A DNA stretch of 9,207 nt from positions 1 to 9,207 of the forward strand of contig DAIDHU010000163.1 of assembly GCA_027451915.1 (NCBI GenBank), given 5' to 3'. Made by a program: the position numbers and the translations under genes. A model generated the notes under the pieces. It saw only the letters and a list, made by a program, of their open reading frames with translations. It did no database searches and was not told where the DNA came from. This DNA comes from Thiomonas sp. (GTDB lineage Bacteria > Pseudomonadota > Gammaproteobacteria > Burkholderiales > Burkholderiaceae_C). Below are positions 1-5,226 of the stretch, one piece after another (position 1 is the stretch's first letter; each line of letters opens with the position of its first letter).

Positions 1-211
1 CGCGACCATGGTGCTGGCCAAGGCGATGGAGAAGGCGCATTCGGTGGAGCCCGCGAAGTACCTCAAGTTCATTCGCAACATCGACTACAACGGCGTGACC
101 AAGAAGGACATCCACTTCGAGAAGGACGGCAACCTGGCCGACCCGACCATCACGCTGTCGGCCTTCGACCACGGCGCGAAGAAGGTGGTGGCCGTCGAGC
201 AGGTCAAGTAA
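1..211 (+). CDS. Branched-chain amino-acid-type ABC transporter substrate-binding protein (C-terminal fragment)
   Basis: This is the 3' end of a gene that starts outside the window; the reading frame begins at base 2 and ends at a TAA at 209-211, leaving 69 residues. The segment looks like the end of a periplasmic Leu/Ile/Val-type binding protein (LivJ/LivK, Peripla_BP_6 family): a stretch like ATMVLAKAMEKA followed by VEPAKYLKFIRNIDYNGVT, then a 'FEKDGNL' turn and a final beta-strand-rich stretch ending in VEQVK. In this family the protein binds an amino acid or related small molecule in the periplasm and delivers it to an ABC permease. The ligand cannot be told from this fragment, since the binding residues lie mostly upstream. 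A hairpin and an intrinsic terminator follow, so this is probably the last gene of its transcript. Family assignment is fairly sure, substrate unknown. Confidence 0.72.
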   Translation, partial: ATMVLAKAMEKAHSVEPAKYLKFIRNIDYNGVTKKDIHFEKDGNLADPTITLSAFDHGAKKVVAVEQVK

Positions 212-241
212 GTCTCGGGTTTCCCGAGGCGCGAGCCTGGA

Positions 242-277
242 GCGCGCCGCCGCCGGAAGATCCCGGAGGCGGCGCGC
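242..277 (+). repeat. GC-rich inverted repeat (hairpin) after the binding-protein gene
   Basis: Bases 242-251 (GCGCGCCGCC) pair perfectly with 268-277. Inside, CCGG at 253-256 can pair with CCGG at 263-266 around the loop AAGATC, giving a long stem with one mismatch. No T-run follows directly; the T-run belongs to a second, separate hairpin starting at 285. It may protect the 3' end of the upstream mRNA or act in tandem with the terminator. Confidence 0.55.
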
Positions 278-284
278 CAATGCA

Positions 285-308
285 ACGCCCGCACGCGGGC
301 GTTTTTTT
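285..308 (+). terminator. Rho-independent terminator between the binding-protein gene and greB
   Basis: ACGCCCG (285-291) pairs with CGGGCGT (296-302) around the loop CACG, giving a 7-bp GC-rich stem followed by seven consecutive T (302-308) and then ATTTT. This is a textbook intrinsic terminator on the plus strand. It should end the upstream transporter transcript. It lies 16 bases before the greB ATG, which leaves almost no room for a separate greB promoter after it. Confidence 0.88.
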
Positions 309-324
309 ATTTTCGGGACCCCGC

Positions 325-891
325 ATGAGCAAGGCATTCGTTTCCGAACGCGACTCCGACGACGAGGATGAGGACGAGGCCGCGCGCCTGCCGGAGTTGC
401 CCGCGGGCACGCGCAACTACATCACCCCGGCCGGTTACGCCAGGCTGCGCGAGGAGCTGCGCGAGCTGCTCGACGTGGAGCGCCCCAAGGTGGTCGAGAT
501 CGTCTCCTGGGCAGCCTCGAACGGCGACCGTTCCGAGAACGGGGACTACATCTACGGCAAGAAGCGCCTGCGCGAGATCGATCGCCGCATTCGTTTCCTG
601 GGCAAGCGCCTGGACAAGGCCGAGGTGGTGGACCCCAGCGCCCAGTTCGGCAACGAGCGGGTGTACTTCGGCGCCACCGTGACCTACGCGCAAGCCGACG
701 GCACCGAGAGCGAGGTGACCATCGTGGGCATCGACGAGGTCGAACCCGAGCGCGGGCGCATCAGCTGGATCTCCCCCGTGGCCCGCGCGCTGCTCAAGTC
801 CACCGTGGGCGACGTCGTGACCCTGCCCACGCCGGGAGGGTTGCGCAGGCTGGAGGTCCTGGACGTGCGCTACCCCAGTCCCCAGGGCTGA
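325..891 (+). CDS. greB: Transcription elongation factor GreB
   Basis: This 188-residue protein is a transcript-cleavage factor: it inserts its coiled-coil into the RNA polymerase secondary channel and stimulates hydrolysis of backtracked RNA. After an acidic N-terminal tail (DSDDEDEDE at residues 10-18) comes the Gre coiled-coil, with NYITPAGYARLREEL at about 31-45, the loop NGDRSENGDY carrying the catalytic acids D68 and E71, and then YIYGKKRLREID, the GreB-type signature. The C-terminal FKBP-like domain runs from about 105 to 185 (GATVTYA, GRISWISPVARALL). The protein is longer than E. coli GreB (158 residues) because of the N-terminal tail. I chose the ATG at 325 because an in-frame ATG at 280 lies before the terminator and would encode it. 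No strong Shine-Dalgarno is seen; GGGAC at 315-319 is weak. The gene converges on spoT, with 22 bases between the stop codons. Confidence 0.93.
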   Translation: MSKAFVSERDSDDEDEDEAARLPELPAGTRNYITPAGYARLREELRELLDVERPKVVEIVSWAASNGDRSENGDYIYGKKRLREIDRRIRFLGKRLDKAEVVDPSAQFGNERVYFGATVTYAQADGTESEVTIVGIDEVEPERGRISWISPVARALLKSTVGDVVTLPTPGGLRRLEVLDVRYPSPQG

Positions 892-913
892 GGGGCGGGA
901 CGGGACAGGACAA

Positions 914-3208
914 CTAGGCGCGCGGCTTGATGCGCGCCGCGCGCGAGACGAACTTGTGGGCGCGCACCGCGCGCAGCACGTCGGCCAGGTGCTTGCGGTC
1001 CCGCACGGCCAGAATGAAACGCAGTTCGATGGCGGGCTGGCCCGAGTCGTCGTCCATGCGCACGTGGATGATGTCGGCGTCGTGCTCGCTGATGGCCGAG
1101 GCCAGCTTGGCCAGCACGCCCTTGCCATTGGTCACCACCACCGCCATGCCCACCTGGTACAGGCCGCTGACCGAAGGCGACCAGCTCAGGTCGATCCAGC
1201 TGCGCGGATGCTTGAGGAACAGGCGCCGTGCCTGGGGACAGTCCTGCTGGTGCACGGTCAGCCCCTCGCCCTTGCCCAGGTAGCCCAGCACCGCGTCGCC
1301 GGGAATCGGGCGGCAGCAATCCGCATAATGCACCGAGGCGCCCTCGCTGCCGTCGAGCTGCAGCGAGCCGCGCGCGGCCGATTCGCTGCCGGGCAGCGCC
1401 GGTTCCTCCAGCGAGCGCTGGTCGATGGCCGCGCGTTGCATCTGCACCCGCTTGGCCACGATCTCGGCCACGCGCTTGCCCAGGCCGATGTCGCCGAACA
1501 ACTCTTCCTGGGTCCTGTTGCCGCTCCAGTGCAGCAGGCGGCTCCATTGCGCGCTGTCCAGGTCCTCCACGCGCAAATCGAGTTGCTGCAGGGCTCGCAC
1601 CAGCAGGCGCCTGCCCAGGGCCTGCGACTCCGCCTGCTGCGAGACCTTGAGCTCGTGGCGGATTTTCGAGCGCGCACGCCCGGTGCGCACGAAGCTCAGC
1701 CAGTTGGGGTTCGGGCGCGAGTGCGGCGCGGTGACGATTTCGATCACGTCGCCGCTGAGCAGCTCGGTGCGCAGCGGCACCAGCTCGCCGTTGACCTTGG
1801 CCGCCACCGTCTGGTTGCCCAGGTCCGTGTGCACCGCGTAGGCGAAGTCCACCGGGGTGGCGCCGCGGGGCAGGGCGAGGATGCGTGACTTGGGCGTGAA
1901 CACGTACACCGCGTCGGGCGCCAGGTCGACCTTCACGGTTTCGATGAACTCCGCGGCGTCGCGGTTCTCGTTCTGGATGTCCAGCAGGGACTGCAGCCAC
2001 GCGGCGGTGGTGACCTGCGCGATCGCATCCGCGCTTTCCCCGGCCTTGTACAACCAGTGCGCGGCCACTCCGCTTTCGGCCACCCGGTGCATGGCCTCGG
2101 TGCGGATCTGGAATTCCACGGGCACGCCGGTGGGGCCGATCAGCGTGGTGTGCAGCGACTGGTAGCCGTTGAGCTTGGGGATGGCGATGAAATCCTCGAA
2201 CTTGCCCGGCATCGGCTTGTACTGCGCATGCAGCACCCCCAGCGCGCGGTAGCAGTCGAGCACCTCCGGCACGATCACCCGGAAGCCGAACACATCCTGC
2301 ACATGGGCGAAGGAGCGATGCTTGCGCTGCATCTTGCGGTAGATGGAGTACAGCGTCTTCTCGCGGCCGTAGAGCTGCGCCTGGATGCCCGCGTCTCCCA
2401 GGGACTTGGTGGTGGCGGCCAGGATGCGGTCCACCAGGTCACGGCGGTTGCCCCGCGCCACCCGCACCGCCTCGCTGAGCACCGCGTAGCGCATCGGGTG
2501 GCTGTGCTGGAAGCCCAGGTCCTGCAACTCGCGGTAGACCTGGTTGAGCCCCAGCCGGTAGGCGATGGGGGCATAGATGTCCATGGTCTCGTCGGCGATG
2601 CGCCGACGCTTTTCCGGGAGCATCGCGCCCAGGGTGCGCATGTTGTGCAACCGGTCGGCGAGCTTGATCAGGATGACCCGGATGTCCCGCGCCATCGCCA
2701 GGAGCATCTTGCGAAAGCTCTCGGCCTGGTTTTCCTCGCGGTTGGAGAACTGGATCTTGTCCAGCTTGGTCAATCCGTCCACCAGCATCGCCACGGTCGA
2801 GCCGAAGTGCTCGACCAGCTCCGCCTGGGTGATGCCCTTGTCCTCGGCGGTGTCGTGCAGCAACGCCGCCATCAGCGCCTGGGTGTCGAGCTTCCACTCG
2901 GCACAGATCTCGGCCACCGCCACCGGGTGGGAGATGTAGGGCTCTCCGCTGGCGCGGTACTGGCCCAGGTGCGCGGCGTCCGCGAATCGGTAGGCCGCGC
3001 GGATGAGTTGCAGATCGGCTTCGGGAAGGTAGCCAGCCAGGCGATCGAGCAGACCCGCCAGGCTGACCGCCGCGGCGCGCTCCGGCGTCGGCGGCACCAC
3101 GCCTTCGGCCAGCGCGGCCTGCGCGGCGCGCTGCTGGGGCCGGCGGTGGATCGCGGGCCGCTTGCGAGCGGTGGGGGGTGTTCCCGAGGGGCTGGGGCGG
3201 CTTTGCAT
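914..3208 (-). CDS. spoT: Bifunctional (p)ppGpp synthetase/hydrolase, SpoT/Rel type
   Basis: This 764-residue protein makes and degrades the alarmone (p)ppGpp in the cytoplasm. The N-terminal HD hydrolase domain (about 50-240) keeps H94, the H118-D119 pair, E122-D123 (HDTAED) and ADRLHNMRTL at 184-193, so hydrolysis should work. The synthetase domain (about 270-390) has GREKTLYSIYRKM, FGFRVI, NGYQSLHTT, VEFQIRT (E365) and AESGVAAHW. A TGS domain (about 430-492), a zinc-finger-like region (YADCCRPIPGD, C631/C632, C657) and a C-terminal ACT domain (about 685-758) follow. The motif that is RxKD in bifunctional enzymes and ExDD in RelA reads KFED here (336-339). About 48 Arg/Pro/Ala-rich residues precede the conserved part. 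The ATG at 3208 is the only ATG before the HD domain and has no clear Shine-Dalgarno. It is the last gene of the yicC-gmk-rpoZ-spoT block. I favour SpoT over RelA because the hydrolase is intact and rpoZ is adjacent. Confidence 0.95.
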   Translation of the reverse strand: MQSRPSPSGTPPTARKRPAIHRRPQQRAAQAALAEGVVPPTPERAAAVSLAGLLDRLAGYLPEADLQLIRAAYRFADAAHLGQYRASGEPYISHPVAVAEICAEWKLDTQALMAALLHDTAEDKGITQAELVEHFGSTVAMLVDGLTKLDKIQFSNREENQAESFRKMLLAMARDIRVILIKLADRLHNMRTLGAMLPEKRRRIADETMDIYAPIAYRLGLNQVYRELQDLGFQHSHPMRYAVLSEAVRVARGNRRDLVDRILAATTKSLGDAGIQAQLYGREKTLYSIYRKMQRKHRSFAHVQDVFGFRVIVPEVLDCYRALGVLHAQYKPMPGKFEDFIAIPKLNGYQSLHTTLIGPTGVPVEFQIRTEAMHRVAESGVAAHWLYKAGESADAIAQVTTAAWLQSLLDIQNENRDAAEFIETVKVDLAPDAVYVFTPKSRILALPRGATPVDFAYAVHTDLGNQTVAAKVNGELVPLRTELLSGDVIEIVTAPHSRPNPNWLSFVRTGRARSKIRHELKVSQQAESQALGRRLLVRALQQLDLRVEDLDSAQWSRLLHWSGNRTQEELFGDIGLGKRVAEIVAKRVQMQRAAIDQRSLEEPALPGSESAARGSLQLDGSEGASVHYADCCRPIPGDAVLGYLGKGEGLTVHQQDCPQARRLFLKHPRSWIDLSWSPSVSGLYQVGMAVVVTNGKGVLAKLASAISEHDADIIHVRMDDDSGQPAIELRFILAVRDRKHLADVLRAVRAHKFVSRAARIKPRA

Positions 3209-3238
3209 GGAGCTGGGCAGGTCGGGAACGTGCCGGGC

Positions 3239-3269
3239 CGCCCCGGATCAGGCCGCCGGCGCCGGGGCG
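3239..3269 (-). repeat. Hairpin in the rpoZ-spoT intergenic region
   Basis: CGCCCCGG (3239-3246) is exactly complementary to CCGGGGCG (3262-3269), an 8-bp all-GC stem with a 15-base loop that is itself GC-rich. It fills the centre of the 83-base gap between rpoZ and spoT. There is no T-run on the minus strand after it, so it is not a standard terminator; it could stabilise the rpoZ 3' end, mark a processing site, or lower readthrough into spoT. The stem is directly visible; any role is inference. Confidence 0.5.
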
Positions 3270-3291
3270 CGACGGCCGGGCACGGCGGGAC

Positions 3292-3495
3292 TCAGGCCGG
3301 TACGCGCTTGAGCATTTCCAGGCCGACCTGGCCGGCGGCGATCTCACGCAGGGCCGTCACCACCGGCTTGTCGCGGGTCTCGATCTTGGGGGAATGCCCC
3401 TGCGCCAGCATGCGCGCGCGATAGGTGGCGGCAAGCACGAGCTGGAAGCGGTTGGGCACCTTCTCCAGGCAATCCTCGACGGTGATACGGGCCAT
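3292..3495 (-). CDS. rpoZ: DNA-directed RNA polymerase omega subunit
   Basis: The 67-residue product is the omega subunit, which clamps the beta-prime subunit, aids polymerase assembly and, in proteobacteria, forms ppGpp binding site 1 with beta-prime. It shows the family core: MARITVEDCL at the start, then NRFQLVLAATYRARML, KPVVTALREIAAG and a VGLEML end. The N-terminal Met-Ala-Arg ('MAR') residues known to contribute to the ppGpp site are present. I set the start at the ATG at 3495, not the longer in-frame ATG at 3534, because the family begins MARI/VTV and because GAAGGA sits six to seven bases upstream. The gene begins 10 bases after the gmk stop codon, and gmk's stop lies inside the rpoZ Shine-Dalgarno, so the two are probably translationally coupled. 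Confidence 0.95.
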   Translation of the reverse strand: MARITVEDCLEKVPNRFQLVLAATYRARMLAQGHSPKIETRDKPVVTALREIAAGQVGLEMLKRVPA

Positions 3496-3501
3496 GGTTG
3501 T

Positions 3502-3507
3502 TCCTTC
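3502..3507 (-). promoter_or_regulatory. Shine-Dalgarno of rpoZ overlapping the gmk stop codon
   Basis: Read on the minus strand the sequence is TGAAGGAACAACCATG: the TGA of gmk (3508-3506) runs into GAAGGA, and the rpoZ ATG follows six bases after AGGA. This decides the short rpoZ start and implies that ribosomes ending gmk load directly onto rpoZ. Confidence 0.7.
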
Positions 3508-4150
3508 AATTGCGTTGCGCCGGAAGCGCGGCATCGATGCCGAGTGCCTCGAACACTTCCGGGTGCGCGCGGCGCTGGGCCGCGAGCCGAAGGCGCTGCG
3601 AAACCACGATCGACTCCAGCTCGCGCAGCGCCTCGTGAAAATGTCTATTGACGATTATAAAGTCGAAGTTCGGAGCCTGGGCGATTTCCACCCGGGCCTC
3701 GGCCAGCCGGCGCACGATGGCGGCGTCGCTGTCCTCGCCGCGGCGGCGCAGCCGCGCCTCCAGTTCCTCGTAGGAAGGAGGCAGGATGAAGATGCCGATG
3801 CAATTCGAGAAATGTCGCCGCACCTGCGCGGCGCCTTGCCAGTCGATCTCGAGCAGCACGTCCACGCCTTCGGCCATGCGATGCTCCAGCCAGGCGCGCG
3901 AGGTGCCGTACAGGTTGCCGTGCACCTCCGCCCATTCCAGGAATTCGCCGTCGCGCACGCGGCGCTCGAATTCGGGGCGGCTGACGAAGCAGTATTCGCG
4001 CCCGTCTTCCTCCTGCCCGCGCGGAGCCCGCGTGGTGGTGGACACCGAAAGCCGCAATCCCGGGTCGCGCGAGAGCAATTCCCCCACCAGGCTGGACTTG
4101 CCGGCCCCGCTGGGCGCGGCGACGACGAACAGGTTCCCGGGAAAATCCAT
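3506..4150 (-). CDS. gmk: Guanylate kinase
   Basis: This 214-residue cytoplasmic enzyme phosphorylates GMP (and dGMP) to GDP with ATP, an essential step in GTP and dGTP supply. The P-loop is APSGAGKSS with K18 at residues 12-20. The GMP-binding segment has S37, R41, R44 and Y53 (SVSTTTRAPRG...EDGREY), E72 (EFLEWAEVHGNLYGTS) and D103 in LLEIDWQGA. The lid and C-terminal part carry RLRRRGEDSDAAIVRRL and then FDFIIVN. The usual N-D-x-F after IIVN reads NRHF here, a small departure. Length fits the family (about 205-215). The ATG at 4150 is preceded by TAGGAACC, a Shine-Dalgarno with rather short spacing. It follows yicC by 84 bases and overlaps the rpoZ ribosome-binding site. Its product GDP is on the path to the substrates of the SpoT enzyme encoded two genes on. 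Confidence 0.96.
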   Translation of the reverse strand: MDFPGNLFVVAAPSGAGKSSLVGELLSRDPGLRLSVSTTTRAPRGQEEDGREYCFVSRPEFERRVRDGEFLEWAEVHGNLYGTSRAWLEHRMAEGVDVLLEIDWQGAAQVRRHFSNCIGIFILPPSYEELEARLRRRGEDSDAAIVRRLAEARVEIAQAPNFDFIIVNRHFHEALRELESIVVSQRLRLAAQRRAHPEVFEALGIDAALPAQRN

Positions 4151-4234
4151 GGTTCCTAGCTTTCTGGGGCACGCGAACCCTGCCGCGCGAATCGCCCGAA
4201 GTCTATCAGCCGGGGCGCCGCGGGCCGTCGGCGC

Positions 4235-5134
4235 TCACTCCAGGTTCTGCACCTGCTCGCGCATCTGCTCGATGCACACCTTCATGTCCACGGCGATTTC
4301 GCTGAGTTCCAGCACCGCGGACTTGGACCCCAGGGTGTTGGCCTCGCGGTGCAGTTCCTGGATCAGGAAATCCAGGCGCTTGCCGGCCTCGCCGCCGGCC
4401 TGCAGCACCTGATCCATGGCGTCCAGGTGGGACTGCAGGCGGCCGATCTCCTCGGCCACGTCCACGCGCAGCGCGAAGCTTGCCGCCTCCTGCAGCAGCC
4501 TCTCGTGGGAGGACTGGGCGTCGGCCGTTCCTCCCAGCAGCTCCAGCGCTTCGCGGAAACGCGCGACAAAGCGCTCCTGCATGCGCGCCACCGCCTGGGG
4601 CGCCAGGTCCCGCGCCTGCGCCGCCAGTTCGCGCAAGCGCGCGCAGCGCTCCAGCAGGAAGGCGCGCAGGCGCTCGCCCTCGGCGGCGCGCGCGGCCTGC
4701 AGCGCGCGCAGCGCGGCGGCGGCGGCCGTCGATGCGGCGCCGGCCAGGCTTTCGGCGCCCGCCCGCGGCGCCGCCTGGGCGCCGCCCATGCGCCAGGCCT
4801 CGGCCACCGTCAGGGGCTGCAGCTGCGGCCAGCGCCGCAGCAGCTCGGCCTGCGCCTCCAGCAGAGGCTGCAGCGCGGGCGCCTCGGGCAGTTGCAGCGC
4901 CGCCGCGGGCGCTTCCACGCTCACCCGGCATTCCAGCTTGCCCCGGCGAAGCTCCCGCGCCAGCAGGGCCCGCAATCCGGCTTCGGATGCTCGAAGTTCA
5001 TCGGGCAGCCTGAAGGAGATATCCAGGAATCGACCGTTTACGCTGCGCAGATCCACGTGTACGCTGAGGGCGCCGGGCGCCTCGACCGCGGCCGAGGCCT
5101 CGCCGTAACCGGTCATGCTATAAATGGCTCCCAC
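4235..5134 (-). CDS. yicC: YicC/YloC family endoribonuclease
   Basis: The product belongs to the YicC/YloC family, whose members have been characterised as endoribonucleases acting on RNA (in E. coli linked to small-RNA turnover). The N-terminal signature IYSMTGYGEA and the motif LRSVNGRFLDISFRLP are clear, and the C-terminal domain is strongly conserved: RVDVAEEIGRLQSHL, GKRLDFLIQELHREANTLGSK, and VCIEQMREQVQNLE at the very end. The middle is Ala/Leu/Arg-rich and probably alpha-helical. Length from the chosen start is 299 residues, against 287 in E. coli. I chose the GTG at 5134 because GGGAG lies seven bases before it and it leaves a few residues before the conserved SMTGYG; the ATG at 5116 would cut that strand and has longer spacing, and the ATG at 5179 has a Shine-Dalgarno that is too close. 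It heads the minus-strand block. Family call sure, start moderately sure. Confidence 0.92.
   Translation of the reverse strand: MGAIYSMTGYGEASAAVEAPGALSVHVDLRSVNGRFLDISFRLPDELRASEAGLRALLARELRRGKLECRVSVEAPAAALQLPEAPALQPLLEAQAELLRRWPQLQPLTVAEAWRMGGAQAAPRAGAESLAGAASTAAAAALRALQAARAAEGERLRAFLLERCARLRELAAQARDLAPQAVARMQERFVARFREALELLGGTADAQSSHERLLQEAASFALRVDVAEEIGRLQSHLDAMDQVLQAGGEAGKRLDFLIQELHREANTLGSKSAVLELSEIAVDMKVCIEQMREQVQNLE
5116..5124 (+). promoter_or_regulatory. Candidate extended -10 promoter for the kinase operon
   Basis: TGCTATAAA (followed by T) matches the extended -10 consensus TGnTATAAT well, in a region that is otherwise GC-rich. No good -35 is seen 16-18 bases upstream, as is common for extended -10 promoters. 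Transcription would start near 5131 and leave a leader of about 95 bases before the kinase ATG. Caution: the same bases encode the conserved IYSM of yicC on the other strand, so the match could be a by-product of coding. Confidence 0.35.
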
Positions 5135-5139
5135 TGGGA
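5129..5139. repeat. Short inverted repeat over the yicC start
   Basis: TCCCACTGGGA is a perfect 5-bp inverted repeat with a one-base centre, and it covers the proposed yicC GTG (5134-5132). The neighbouring GGGATCTCCC adds an overlapping short repeat. It could be an operator half-site pair or a small mRNA structure at the start codon; it is short enough to occur by chance in GC-rich DNA. Confidence 0.3.
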
Positions 5140-5226
5140 TCTCCCGGGTTCTAGGGTTCCTGATTTCCTTCCAGCGCATTCTTCCACACCCCGCCCCAGC
5201 GCCGGTCCGCCGCGAACCGCTCCAGC

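Noticed and set aside
280..324. Upstream ATG at 280 as the greB start
   Set aside because: It would place the terminator hairpin and T-run inside the coding sequence and add residues not seen in GreB; MSKAF at 325 is the family-like start.
892..913. Bidirectional terminator between convergent greB and spoT
   Set aside because: Only a weak 4-5 bp CCCC/GGGG pairing with a bulge is possible and there is no T-run on either strand.
2057..3424. A 455-codon plus-strand open frame across spoT
   Set aside because: It lies opposite clear spoT and rpoZ coding sequence. Its His/Leu/Val/Gly/Arg-rich composition is typical of the shadow frame in GC-rich DNA, and it has no recognisable domain.
4215..4234. 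Hairpin directly after the yicC stop
   Set aside because: GCGCCG and CGGCGC can pair as a 6-bp stem, but there is no T-run on the minus strand and gmk follows closely, so a terminator call is not supported.
5135..5179. ATG at 5179 as the yicC start
   Set aside because: It adds 15 residues unlike family N-termini and its purine-rich stretch is only about three bases from the ATG; the GTG at 5134 has better spacing.
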